Assembly (NCBI GenBank): GCA_017554105.1
Contig: JAFZIY010000014.1
Coordinates: forward strand, 1-64,000
DNA: 64,000 bases
Source of the DNA: Prevotella sp.
GTDB taxonomy: Bacteria > Bacteroidota > Bacteroidia > Bacteroidales > Bacteroidaceae
Direction of reading: 5' to 3'
Position 1 is the first letter of the stretch. Each line of letters starts with the position of its first letter. Below, in pieces: positions 8,284 to 16,277 of the stretch. The translations under genes and the position numbers were made by a program. The notes under the pieces are model-generated. The model saw only the letters and a program-made list of their open reading frames with translations, was not told the DNA's origin and did not search any database.

Positions 8284-9318
8284 TTATCTCATCATCACTT
8301 TAACAGCTTTATCGCCAATCTTCACTATTACAGTGTTGCCTTTACTGATGTTTGTGGTGACATTTGCACTGCCATTATATGCCCTTGCCGTTGCAACTTG
8401 CTTTCCATCAACCTGATATATTGCAATTTGCTGACCATCAGCAAGGCCAGAAACACTGATTATACCACCATGTGCCTGAATGCCCTTTTGGTTATATAAA
8501 TTATGTGAAATGCCTGTTGAGGCGTCTTCAATAATGGTTAAATTACGAAAAATTGATAGTTCGTATTTAGCTTTTGTCCCCATGGGAACATAAATTGTTC
8601 CAGCTCTAAAAATGTTTGCATAATTGCCATATTGACCAGTGTTATTTGTATCTTCTATAGATTCTGGGGTGGTTGATGAACAATGAATAACAGTTTCTAC
8701 GTCTATACAATAAGGACTTGCAGTTATCTTTTTTAGGGTTGATGGTAAGAACAATTCTATATTATTTAGATTTGCATATGGATGAAATAAATAACCTAGA
8801 CTCAGATCAGTAATACCTTCGGGGAAATATATACATCGAGTTTTCCAAAATATATTATTATACGAACTACCTATACTTAATTGTTCCATTGTTCCGTTAA
8901 TAACCAATGTGTCTACATATGTATTAGTGAACTCAAAGCCATTACTAAAGCCTATTGTACTATTGGGTAATACAACCTTTTGTATACTGTCTAAATAGGC
9001 AAACATATATGCTGTAATTTGATTATCTACTGTAACACAATCTGAATAATAAGAATCTCCCCCTGATACGATATTTGCATCTTCTAAATCAATAATTCCA
9101 TGCAAACTTAAATTCGTATTTAACTCACGAATAAACCTAATATCAGTTCCATTAATATATCCAGTCACCTTTAAGTTCTGAAGAGTTTTTTGGTCACTAT
9201 AGGCAATTTTGCTTGACAACCATCCTGGATTTTGGCAATCTACTTCTAATGATGTTGTTTGTGCAAAAGCAACAATACTTACCACAAAAAGGGTAAACAA
9301 TAATAATATTTTTTTCAT
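8284..9318 (-). CDS. Secreted BspA-type leucine-rich repeat protein with C-terminal sorting-like domain
   Basis: This 344-residue protein starts with a clear signal peptide (MKKILLLFTLFVVSIVAFAQ). The middle has degenerate LRR_5/BspA-like units, such as CIYFPEGITDLSLGYLF and IELFLPSTLKKITASPYCIDV, ending in TIYVPMGTKAKYELSIF. The last ~65 residues (VSGLADGQQIAIYQVDGKQV...NVIVKIGD-type strands ending KVMMR) resemble the short beta-sandwich found at the end of secreted Prevotella proteins, possibly a type IX secretion signal. Base composition is more A/T-rich than its neighbours, hinting at a different history. A ~285-nt leader separates it from a TATCTTTG box at 9606-9613 and holds the structured element at 9374-9516. 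Confidence 0.7.
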   Translation of the reverse strand: MKKILLLFTLFVVSIVAFAQTTSLEVDCQNPGWLSSKIAYSDQKTLQNLKVTGYINGTDIRFIRELNTNLSLHGIIDLEDANIVSGGDSYYSDCVTVDNQITAYMFAYLDSIQKVVLPNSTIGFSNGFEFTNTYVDTLVINGTMEQLSIGSSYNNIFWKTRCIYFPEGITDLSLGYLFHPYANLNNIELFLPSTLKKITASPYCIDVETVIHCSSTTPESIEDTNNTGQYGNYANIFRAGTIYVPMGTKAKYELSIFRNLTIIEDASTGISHNLYNQKGIQAHGGIISVSGLADGQQIAIYQVDGKQVATARAYNGSANVTTNISKGNTVIVKIGDKAVKVMMR

Positions 9319-9373
9319 AATGAATATTTTTAAAGGTTATTGTGTAAATGTTATTTCAAAAAGGCATATAAAA

Positions 9374-9516
9374 AACGTGGACTTCTTACTTCGTCTACGT
9401 TCACCTGGTATCGCCAAACACCATACAACTCTAAACGAGCAAAAGCCCACGCCATCGGCGTGAGCATCCTTACTTTTACTCTGAGTTGTTCTTTTAAATT
9501 TGGCGAATTTGGTGAA
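9374..9516 (-). ncRNA. Structured leader RNA candidate (possible riboswitch/attenuator)
   Basis: Read on the minus strand, an outer helix TTCACC/GGTGAA (9511-9516 with 9400-9405) is followed by a 4/5-nt internal loop. A second helix TCGCCAA/TTGGCGA (9500-9506 with 9411-9417) comes next. Enclosed are AACTC/GAGTT (9483-9487 with 9427-9431) and a 9-bp hairpin with a 3-nt loop (9445-9465). Next to the outer helix, and sharing two bases with it, is a terminator-like hairpin AACGTAGAC/GTCCACGTT plus TTTTT (9401-9374). Position between a promoter-like box (9606-9613) and the secreted-protein gene supports a cis-acting leader. I do not recognise a known class. A translated 60-codon frame here looks non-coding. 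Confidence 0.55.
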
Positions 9517-9605
9517 CAAGATTCAAGCGGACGCTTCTTCCTTATGTATTTATTTTGTTATATCATAGGCATACGGTTTTAAAAGTTAATACAGTTTTAC
9601 GATTG

Positions 9606-9613
9606 CAAAGATA
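9606..9613 (-). promoter_or_regulatory. Promoter -7 box (TATCTTTG) for the secreted LRR protein leader
   Basis: The minus strand reads TATCTTTG, fitting TAnnTTTG. It lies about 90 nt upstream of the structured leader element. Confidence 0.5.
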
Positions 9614-9728
9614 AACAAAATATTTAACAAGTTGTCATTTTAGGTGAAGTTTTTTTTATGGGAAATTAAAATGCAGCCCAACAGAATATATGAAGACTGT
9701 TGGACTGCTTTCAGTAAGAAAAGTGTTT

Positions 9729-10856
9729 TTACTCTTCTTTTTTCTCTTTTACCACCCATTTTCCAATACCGTGGCATTTCTTTCTTGAGAAACCTTTAGA
9801 ACTCAGCACTTTTCCGATTTTCTCCACTGACAGCCTTATGCCAGAGGTCTTAGACAACAATTTACTCAGAATCTGATGAGCCTGAAGCAGCTGCGCATCT
9901 TTGTCATTGAGCTCACATGGTTCGAAATAGGTTGTTATCAGTTCATCTTCAATGCTCACTGCCCTGAATTTTGCATTATGTGCCTCTACAATAGTCTGCT
10001 CTTTTCTATCGAACCAAAACTGGAATCCAGTTCTGAAAAGTTGGTATGCCTGTGCATACACCTGTGGAAGATTCACATTAGAGAAGTCCAAATCTATGTC
10101 TTTAACATTCATGCAAAGAAATCGTCTGTTTCCTGTGATGTCGTGAAGAATCTGTACCCCATTGGCAGTACCACAAAAACTGCATCTACGGATGTAGCAT
10201 TTAGACAGTCTTGTATATGCCCTGCGGGTGTACATCAAATGCTCTGTCAGAATTTCTTTCGTGCTTTCAACATTTTGTACAGACATGTTCTCCACTTCAT
10301 CCATGCAAAAGAGAACAAGTTCGGACAGTTGGATTTTGGTCTCCTTGTCATGGGGTCTCAGGAATCCCATGCCGTAATACTCTTTAAGTTCGTTGGGCAA
10401 GATGTTTCTGAACCAAGAGGATTTGCCAATGCCTTGCGGTCCGCAGAAAATGATGGCGGTTTGGTTCACCACATCATCTTCTGCAAGACTTCCTGTTAAG
10501 GCCACAAGCCACTTTTTAAGGCACCAGTAAAAGTAGTTGTTGTCATCTGTTTTTACAGTGTCTGCAAGCTGTTTGATGTGGTCCTTACCATCCCACATGG
10601 GAAGGCTCCCGAGCCACTCAGTGTATGGGTTGTAGCTTGGCCACTGTCCAGAGCAAATGATTGTCAGAAGAGTTTCGCGAGAACATTGAATGTTCTGCAG
10701 TGCTACTTCCACCTTAACACTGTTAAGGTCATCGTCAGTCAGTTCACGGAAATCATTATCTGTTATCTTCCTGAACTCTGTTCTTTGATTTCCCAGATTT
10801 TTACGGAAATCATAATGTAATTTCAGGTAGTCAAGTACCTTCTTGGTATTATTCAT
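9729..10856 (-). CDS. VirE family P-loop ATPase (virulence-associated protein E domain)
   Basis: This 375-residue protein carries the VirE/VapE domain, a superfamily-3-helicase-like ATPase found in phages, satellites and Bacteroidetes cassettes. The Walker A motif is FCGPQGIGKSSWF near residue 137 and Walker B is LVLFCMDEVE near 183. Conserved basic and sensor motifs follow: RRAYTRLSKCYIRRCSFCGTANG and ILHDITGNRRF near 250. The N-terminus (YNPYTEWLGSLPMWDGKDHI) is typical; no primase domain is fused, so it is the short form. It overlaps the upstream 189-residue gene by 8 nt, and both belong to a cassette ending with the HU-like gene at 11852. A replication or DNA-handling role is likely but unproven. 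Confidence 0.87.
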   Translation of the reverse strand: MNNTKKVLDYLKLHYDFRKNLGNQRTEFRKITDNDFRELTDDDLNSVKVEVALQNIQCSRETLLTIICSGQWPSYNPYTEWLGSLPMWDGKDHIKQLADTVKTDDNNYFYWCLKKWLVALTGSLAEDDVVNQTAIIFCGPQGIGKSSWFRNILPNELKEYYGMGFLRPHDKETKIQLSELVLFCMDEVENMSVQNVESTKEILTEHLMYTRRAYTRLSKCYIRRCSFCGTANGVQILHDITGNRRFLCMNVKDIDLDFSNVNLPQVYAQAYQLFRTGFQFWFDRKEQTIVEAHNAKFRAVSIEDELITTYFEPCELNDKDAQLLQAHQILSKLLSKTSGIRLSVEKIGKVLSSKGFSRKKCHGIGKWVVKEKKEE

Positions 10857-11418
10857 AAGCCCAATTATTTATTTCATTATCATTATCGAGAGGAAATTTC
10901 CACCTCAACATTTCCTTTATCTTTGTTTTTCCTTCTTCGTCAATGTCGAACATGTCAACATATTTCTCAGTTGGATAATCTTGATTGTGCGAAGCACATT
11001 CTTTACGCCATTCCATTTCTTTCAAAAAACAATCTAACATGTTTATTTCATATCCCATTTGTTCAATCATTTTACAAATAAAACGTATTTCATCTTTTAT
11101 TCTCCATTTCTGAAGATTCTCTGGGTCTGAATCGTATTCACGATAGAGATAATCTAAACGTGAATCCAGTATTGGGTCTCCCGTATACTGTTTTGCAGAC
11201 TCTCCTGCAAAATGATGATAAGTGTAGTTTGTGAAACAATCCCAGAATCGATACTGAACTTCCGGCCTGTCTTTCAACAATAATAGTTCAGGAAGGAACT
11301 TAGCCTGAAATTCTATTGAATACTGATCACAATAAATGTGATAATCACGCCTGAGATCTTCAGGCAGCTGGCTGATAAGAACCTGGTTCTCTCGAGCCAA
11401 ATTTTTTAACTTTTTCAT
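10849..11418 (-). CDS. Hypothetical protein of the VirE cassette
   Basis: I do not recognise this 189-residue protein. It is soluble, mixed-charge and probably mostly helical (long runs rich in E, K, L, W, Y), with no signal peptide, cysteine motif or P-loop. The stop overlaps the VirE start by 8 nt, so the two are almost certainly translated together. A TATCTTTG box lies upstream at 11444-11451. By position it could be the partner or loader of the VirE ATPase, comparable to small proteins that precede primase/helicase genes in phage satellites; this is inference only. Confidence 0.75.
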   Translation of the reverse strand: MKKLKNLARENQVLISQLPEDLRRDYHIYCDQYSIEFQAKFLPELLLLKDRPEVQYRFWDCFTNYTYHHFAGESAKQYTGDPILDSRLDYLYREYDSDPENLQKWRIKDEIRFICKMIEQMGYEINMLDCFLKEMEWRKECASHNQDYPTEKYVDMFDIDEEGKTKIKEMLRWKFPLDNDNEINNWAYE

Positions 11419-11443
11419 TTTTTATATAATTATTATATCGCTG

Positions 11444-11451
11444 CAAAGATA
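11444..11451 (-). promoter_or_regulatory. Promoter -7 box (TATCTTTG) for the 189-residue/VirE pair
   Basis: The minus strand reads TATCTTTG 26 nt before the start codon, fitting the TAnnTTTG consensus. Confidence 0.55.
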
Positions 11452-11671
11452 TAATATGTGAAATGTTCTACAAAAAGTATAAATTTTTCGCTAACGGGAC
11501 CTAAAAGATTTACTAAAATTACTGTGGGGTTGGTGGGGTAAGCAAATCCGAATTATCCAAATCGAAATCTCAATGACATAATACAATAATCATCCTGAAA
11601 ATCAATCTGTTATGAATATCTGTCTTTTAAGATATTACCCCTTTCACTTCCCGTTTCATCTACCCCCACAT

Positions 11672-11769
11672 GCCCCAGACAGGTTTCATCTTTTTACAAA
11701 GACTTTAGTTTTTTGGGGGGTACACTTGTAAAAAAATGCCCCGCAAGCTTTTTTCCTAACCTGTGGGGC
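11672..11769. repeat. Nested inverted repeat between HU-like gene and VirE pair
   Basis: The outer arms are GCCCCAGACAGGTT (11672-11685) and AACCTGTGGGGC (11758-11769). The inner arms are TTTTTACAA (11691-11699) and TTGTAAAAA (11726-11734), a perfect 9-bp match. A G6 run lies in the centre. It sits in the 433-nt non-coding gap of the cassette, where short direct repeats (AACTAACGAA at ~11794-11813) also occur. It could be a replication-origin-like or protein-binding site. Confidence 0.55.
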
Positions 11770-11851
11770 CGCACGAACTAATACAGACGATAAACTAACG
11801 AACAACTAACGAATAACTGTCGAATCATGCGCTAAACCCATATATGGGAAA

Positions 11852-12295
11852 TTACGGAGTTACTTCCTCTTCCTCCGTACCCACAGCATTTTTAGGAAGT
11901 TCACGGGCTGAGGCTCCTGTAGTGAGCTGATTAACTCGGTTGCCATTCTTGTCCACCTTCACAATGGGTTGGAAATTGACACGCATGCCCTTGACATTCT
12001 GGGCTGCTGAGAACTCCTTTGCGGAAGGGGCTGGAGAGGTCCTAAGACCCATCTTGAAAGTACCAAGCCCATCAATTCTCACACTGTAGGACTTTTGGAG
12101 GAAATCTTTCACTACCTCAACCATCTCTGTGAGCACTGCCATTGCATCAGCCTTTTTTGCTGTGGTGTTATCCTGAATACGCTGGGCTATCTCATCAAGC
12201 CCGATGACATCAAGCATCTTAGCACGTCCATACCACATTCCTCTGTGAGTTGAATTAACTCTGTTGTCCTGAATCAATTTATAAAATACAGCCAT
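11852..12295 (-). CDS. HU-like DNA-binding protein
   Basis: This 147-residue protein belongs to the HU-related family of Bacteroidetes. The N-terminus MAVFYKLIQDNR..STHRGMWYGRA is followed by an HU/IHF-like core: ADAMAVLTEMVEVVKDFLQKSYSVRIDGLGTFKMGLRTSPAPS, residues ~50-90. The DNA-binding arm and C-terminal tail follow (VNFQPIVKVDK, then a Glu-rich end). It probably wraps or bends DNA for the cassette's VirE ATPase. It has an excellent promoter (TTTG-N20-TATCTTTG, 12393-12362) and is separated from the 189-residue gene by a 433-nt gap with nested inverted repeats, so it may be regulated separately. Confidence 0.88.
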   Translation of the reverse strand: MAVFYKLIQDNRVNSTHRGMWYGRAKMLDVIGLDEIAQRIQDNTTAKKADAMAVLTEMVEVVKDFLQKSYSVRIDGLGTFKMGLRTSPAPSAKEFSAAQNVKGMRVNFQPIVKVDKNGNRVNQLTTGASARELPKNAVGTEEEEVTP

Positions 12296-12361
12296 ATAAA
12301 ACTAAAATTTAAAGTTAAACATTATAATATCCTGAAAACGATCACCTTATCATTTCCGTTA

Positions 12362-12393
12362 CAAAGATACTTTAATTATTTGACATAACCAAA
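12362..12393 (-). promoter_or_regulatory. Promoter of the HU-like gene (TTTG-N20-TATCTTTG)
   Basis: On the minus strand TTTG (12393-12390) is followed after 20 nt by TATCTTTG (12369-12362). This is a full match to the Bacteroidetes sigma-ABfr-type promoter. Confidence 0.75.
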
Positions 12394-12461
12394 TGTTTTT
12401 CAGGAATTTATAGTTAAAGTATATTAAAATACAAAATTGGTTTGGACACTTATTTTTCCCC

Positions 12462-12592
12462 TCCTCTCGGAAGCCTTACAGGAGTCCTGAAAGATGGTTA
12501 ATTACCATCAGAAAACATATCTCTTGGAGTGTGATTCATATACAAACCACACCCTGATTGATATACAAATGGCTCCCCGAAACATATACTTT
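12462..12592. repeat. Degenerate 22-24-nt periodic array A
   Basis: The gap from the HU promoter to the stop codon of the EamA gene can be cut into about six units of 22-24 nt. They share a loose pattern YCagAAnATATct...gRnY, for example the units at 12505-12528, 12529-12550 and 12551-12572. The same pattern recurs at 16186-16277, 33122-33224 and 42156-42275. Confidence 0.45.
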
Positions 12593-13507
12593 TCAATGAC
12601 TTCCTATATATAGGCAAATCATTCCAAGCAATACAAGGGCAAGGTCAACAGCCTTGCTCTTTAAGTTTCTCTCGTGGAATATATATGCTCCGAACAGGAA
12701 AGAAACCACAACACTTCCACGACGTATCATTGAGACAACACTAATCAAAGCACCGGGAAGACTGAGGGCATAGAAATACATGAAGTCGGCAGCACAAAGG
12801 AAGATACTGATAAATGGTATTGCCCAGTGCCAGCGGAACACCATAGTCTTGCGACGGGGATACCACAGCAACATAAGCATGATGAACATCAGGAACAACT
12901 GATAGATATTATACCACGACTGTACTGTCATTCGTGGCAGCCCTACCCCACCGTCTTCTGCCGAAGCCATGAGGTATTTGTCGTAAAGTCCACTGATAGC
13001 ACCGAGGATGGCCGCTATCACAATGAAGAATATCCATCGGTTGTGAGAGAAATTGATGCCTTCTTTCTTCCCGCTTCTTGACAATAGGAAGAACGAAAGT
13101 ATTGCAAGTGTAACACCAGCCCATTGCCAACCATTGAGTCTTTCACCAAAGACAAGGAGTGCACCGATGAGTACCATCACAGGACGGGTGGCATTTATTG
13201 GTCCCACTATGGTAAGAGGCAGGTGTTTCATGCCGAAGTATCCGAACACCCATGAAGACAATACAATGAGCGACTTGATGACAATATAATAGTGCACTTC
13301 CCACCCACAGACCGGAGTGTAGAAGATTGAGCCGTCAAGAACATGCGATGTTGCCGACAGCACAATGAAAGGCAAGAATATAATCGATGAGAAAAGGGTG
13401 TTTAGAAGCAAGACAGGTATTACCGCATTACCGCCAAGTGCCTCTTTCTTGAACGAGTCATAGCAGCCAAGCAAGGCGGCACTCATGAATGCTAATATAA
13501 GCCACAT
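12593..13507 (-). CDS. EamA/DMT family transporter
   Basis: This 304-residue inner-membrane protein has about ten hydrophobic segments in two homologous halves, as in drug/metabolite (EamA) transporters. The first half ends with GPINATRPVMVLIGALLVFGERLNGWQWAGVTLAILSFFLLSR, and the second with LPGALISVVSMIRRGSVVVSFLFGAYIFHERNL. Both show the family's proline/arginine and 'GE/HE' patterns. The substrate is unknown. It is the last gene of the long leu-truA run; a GGAGTTA repeat occupies the 49-nt gap from truA. Its place in a branched-chain amino acid operon makes an amino-acid or keto-acid exporter conceivable, but the linkage may be accidental. Confidence 0.87.
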   Translation of the reverse strand: MWLILAFMSAALLGCYDSFKKEALGGNAVIPVLLLNTLFSSIIFLPFIVLSATSHVLDGSIFYTPVCGWEVHYYIVIKSLIVLSSWVFGYFGMKHLPLTIVGPINATRPVMVLIGALLVFGERLNGWQWAGVTLAILSFFLLSRSGKKEGINFSHNRWIFFIVIAAILGAISGLYDKYLMASAEDGGVGLPRMTVQSWYNIYQLFLMFIMLMLLWYPRRKTMVFRWHWAIPFISIFLCAADFMYFYALSLPGALISVVSMIRRGSVVVSFLFGAYIFHERNLKSKAVDLALVLLGMICLYIGSH

Positions 13508-13509
13508 TT

Positions 13510-13577
13510 GAGTTAGGAGTTAGGAGTTAGGAGTTAGGAGTTAAGGAGTTATGGAGTTAAGGAGTTATGGAGTTAGG
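13510..13577. repeat. GGAGTTA heptamer tandem repeat
   Basis: About nine units of GGAGTTA, with some 8-nt GGAGTTAA/GGAGTTAT variants, fill the truA-EamA gap. They supply the last codons and the TAA stop of truA. Similar units occur at 1593-1626, 45503-45526 and 61903-61929. Confidence 0.85.
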
Positions 13578-14315
13578 GTATTTAATATCTTCAAGGAACA
13601 GGGCTTTGGCAGGCATGCTCTCTCCTGCATTGGTACGACTGCCACTCCTTATCACTTCAGCAAACTCAGCAGATGTCATCCTGCCTCGTCCCACCTCAAT
13701 GAGAGTGCCAACGACAGCCCTTACCATGTTGCGCAGGAACCTGTTGGCTGTTATCTCGAAATACCATCTGTCATCACCGATTTCTACCCAACGTGCAACA
13801 GTAACATTGCAGATGGTGGTCTTCACATCGCTGCCACTCTTGCAGAATGCAGCAAAGTCGGTTGTTGTCAGCAATGCCTCTGCCGCCTCATTCATTTTAT
13901 TGAAGTCGAGAGGATAGCCTGTCTCCCAACTATATGCCTTCTCAAATGGATTCTTCGTCGTGTGGACATAGTAATGATATGTCCTTGAGGTGGCACTGAA
14001 ACGTGCATGAAGGTCATTATCCACGCTCTCAATCTTCTTGATGGCAATATCGTGTGGAAGAAAACGGTTGAGTTTGTAGCACAACTGCTGGCAATCGAAC
14101 AATACTTCAGTGTCAAAGTGAGCCACCATCAGTCGTGCATGGACACCTGCATCAGTCCTTCCGGCTCCCACAATCTCAGTCTTCTGGCGAAGTAGGATGC
14201 TCAGGGCATGCTCTATCTCCTCCTGGACTGTGATCCCGTTGGGCTGTATCTGCCACCCATGATAGCGGGTTCCATCGTAACTGAGGTAAATGAAATACCT
14301 TTGAACTTTGGACAT
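13557..14315 (-). CDS. truA: tRNA pseudouridine synthase A
   Basis: This 252-residue TruA isomerises uridines 38-40 in the tRNA anticodon arm to pseudouridine. The catalytic Asp lies in VGAGRTDAGVHA near residue 54. Other family blocks are YDGTRYHGWQ at the start, ARFSATSRTYHYYV near 105 and FLRNMVRAVVGTLIEVGRGR near 193. The last residues (NSITP) and the stop codon are encoded by the GGAGTTA repeat at 13510-13577, so the natural C-terminus has probably been altered. It lies 59 nt after the TPR gene in the leu run. Confidence 0.96.
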   Translation of the reverse strand: MSKVQRYFIYLSYDGTRYHGWQIQPNGITVQEEIEHALSILLRQKTEIVGAGRTDAGVHARLMVAHFDTEVLFDCQQLCYKLNRFLPHDIAIKKIESVDNDLHARFSATSRTYHYYVHTTKNPFEKAYSWETGYPLDFNKMNEAAEALLTTTDFAAFCKSGSDVKTTICNVTVARWVEIGDDRWYFEITANRFLRNMVRAVVGTLIEVGRGRMTSAEFAEVIRSGSRTNAGESMPAKALFLEDIKYPNSITP

Positions 14316-14374
14316 TGAACTTTAAACTTTCTTTTAGTCGGTTGCGCCTTTGTAAAAGCGGCATAGCCGAGCGA

Positions 14375-15046
14375 TTATTTCTTGCACCTCTTGTATAAAT
14401 CCTGAAGGGAAGCCCGAGGTGTGCCTGTCTTCACCAAATCATTAAGACAACGCTCAGCCTCTTCCTTTCTGCCGGCCAATATCAATGCGTCAATCTTGTT
14501 AATCTTGTAGTCGCGGTTGTCAGGGTCAATGGCAATGGCCTTGTCGAGGTCATAGACAGCAAGGTCGTACATGCGTCTTTCCTTCTCAATCCCTGCCCTT
14601 GCAGCGTATGCAACAGCACTGTCAGGATATGATTCCACAAGGATGTTGATGCCGTCCATAGCTTCCGTGAAGTGACGGTCTTTCTGGTTGAGCAATGCCA
14701 GGCCCAGTTGTGCCTCGAAGTTGCCAGGCACTACCGTAAGCAGGTTATTGTAGTCGAGCCTTGCAAAGCCAAACCTTCCCATTTTCTCGTTGACATAAGC
14801 ACGGTAGTACAATGCCGCAATGTTGTATGGCTCACGGTTCAGGATATAGTCATACTCATTCTTTGCAAACTCCCACTGCTCGAGCAATATGTTATATGAA
14901 GCCTTCTTGAGTCGCAGGTCAATGCTGTCCGGAGCCATAGAAGACTGCTGGGATATGATTTTAAGGCTGTCACGCAGTTCCTTTTGGGTTTGCGCGACAG
15001 CAATGGTTGTGACTCCTAACAGAAGGACTAAGAGTATCTTACGCAT
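14375..15046 (-). CDS. Exported tetratricopeptide-repeat protein
   Basis: This 223-residue protein has a signal peptide ([19 protein letters not shown]) and about four TPR units (residues ~45-210). Recognisable parts are [29 protein letters not shown] and [34 protein letters not shown]. It is predicted periplasmic and a protein-interaction scaffold; the partner is unknown. It overlaps the leuB stop region by 8 nt, so it is translationally coupled to the leucine operon although no functional tie is evident. Confidence 0.88.
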   Translation of the reverse strand: MRKILLVLLLGVTTIAVAQTQKELRDSLKIISQQSSMAPDSIDLRLKKASYNILLEQWEFAKNEYDYILNREPYNIAALYYRAYVNEKMGRFGFARLDYNNLLTVVPGNFEAQLGLALLNQKDRHFTEAMDGINILVESYPDSAVAYAARAGIEKERRMYDLAVYDLDKAIAIDPDNRDYKINKIDALILAGRKEEAERCLNDLVKTGTPRASLQDLYKRCKK

Positions 15047-16100
15047 TCTTAATATAATCTACTATCCACTGCCCTACTTCCTTAGTGCCGTATTTCGCAC
15101 CACCTTCAACCTGAATCTCTGGTGTGCGGACATTTGCATCGAGAGAAGCATCAACAGCCTTCCTGATGATTGAGCCTTCTTCCTTAAGGTCGAAATACTC
15201 GAAAAGCATAGCAACAGAAAGAATCTGAGCCAGAGGGTTGGCGATATTCTGTCCCTTTGCCTGAGGCCATGAACCATGAACGGGCTCAAAGACAGGAGTG
15301 CTCTCACCTGTAGAGGCTGATGGCAGCAATCCCATAGAGCCACTGATGCAGGAACCTTCGTCGGTAAGGATGTCGCCAAAGGTGTTCTCAGTTACCATAA
15401 CATCAAAGAACGTAGGCTCTGCAATCATCCTCATTGAGGCGTTGTCAACAAACATATAGTCGGTCTTCACATCAGGATACTGTGGCTCCATCTCCTTTGC
15501 TATCTGTCTCCAGAGCCTGCTGCTTGCCAGCACATTGGCCTTGTCAACCACTGTGAGGTGATGATTACGCTTGCGGGCATACTCAAATCCCACCTTCAGT
15601 ATTCTCTCTATCTCAGGACGAGTGTAATAGTTGGTGTCGTATGCCTTGTCGTTGTCCTGGTATTTCTCTCCGAAATACATGCCACCAGTCAACTCACGGA
15701 TACAGATGAAGTCTGCTCCCTCAACGAGTTCTGCACGAAGAGGTGACTTATGAAGCAAACACTTGAATGTCTGTACAGGACGTATGTTGGCAAAGAGTCC
15801 GAGTTTCTTTCTCATTGCAAGCAGTCCCTGCTCAGGACGAACCTTTGCTGTAGGGTCATTGTCGAACTTCAGGTCACCTACAGCAGCAAAGAGAACGGCA
15901 TCAGCCTCCTTGCAAGTGTTGAACGTCTCTTCAGGGAATGGGTCGCCAACCTTGTCTATGGCATCTGCTCCGCATATTGCCTTCTTATAGCTGACCTCAT
16001 GTCCAAACTTCTCGCAGACGGCATTCATTACTGCCACACCCTGCTCCATAATCTCTGGTCCTATGCCATCACCTGGCAACACCGCAATCTTTAGTTTCAT
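15039..16100 (-). CDS. leuB: 3-isopropylmalate dehydrogenase
   Basis: This 353-residue NAD-dependent beta-decarboxylating dehydrogenase oxidises 3-isopropylmalate, and in this operon probably also 3-methylmalate from the citramalate route. Features are [15 protein letters not shown] at the N-terminus, the [10 protein letters not shown] loop near residue 135, [12 protein letters not shown] near 187 and the metal/substrate block [23 protein letters not shown] near 240. [19 protein letters not shown] near 270 marks the NAD-binding region. The start lies 177 nt after cimA; array B occupies half of that gap. It overlaps the TPR gene by 8 nt. Confidence 0.97.
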   Translation of the reverse strand: MKLKIAVLPGDGIGPEIMEQGVAVMNAVCEKFGHEVSYKKAICGADAIDKVGDPFPEETFNTCKEADAVLFAAVGDLKFDNDPTAKVRPEQGLLAMRKKLGLFANIRPVQTFKCLLHKSPLRAELVEGADFICIRELTGGMYFGEKYQDNDKAYDTNYYTRPEIERILKVGFEYARKRNHHLTVVDKANVLASSRLWRQIAKEMEPQYPDVKTDYMFVDNASMRMIAEPTFFDVMVTENTFGDILTDEGSCISGSMGLLPSASTGESTPVFEPVHGSWPQAKGQNIANPLAQILSVAMLFEYFDLKEEGSIIRKAVDASLDANVRTPEIQVEGGAKYGTKEVGQWIVDYIKNA

Positions 16101-16185
16101 AATTACTTTATTTCGTTTGTTTATTTTGTTATCGTTTATATCGCGTTTTTACTCCACAGAGTATTCACTTCTATATCTTTTATAA

Positions 16186-16277
16186 CGCAAGAAGTGTCTT
16201 TTTAGCATGTCAGAAGCCATCTTTTAGAGTGTCAGATGTATATCTCTGAGACCATAAAAGGTATACTTCTGAGAGGC
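16186..16277. repeat. Degenerate 22-24-nt periodic array B, inside the leu operon
   Basis: Units such as 16209-16230, 16231-16252 and 16253-16275 follow the loose YCAGAAGnATATCTnTgaGac pattern. They run right up to the cimA stop codon at 16278. The 13-mer TCAGATGTATATC (16232-16244) occurs identically in array C (33186-33198). The remainder of the gap, 16101-16185, is T-rich with no visible gene. Confidence 0.55.

Noticed and set aside
9337-9519. 60-codon frame on the minus strand within the structured leader
   Set aside because: The sequence is better explained by paired helices; composition (runs of F, S, R, K) is unlike a conserved protein, and it overlaps the terminator-like hairpin.
9729-12295. 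Complete prophage or integrative element
   Set aside because: No integrase, capsid, terminase, relaxase or attachment-site pair is visible; only VirE, HU-like and unknown genes are present.
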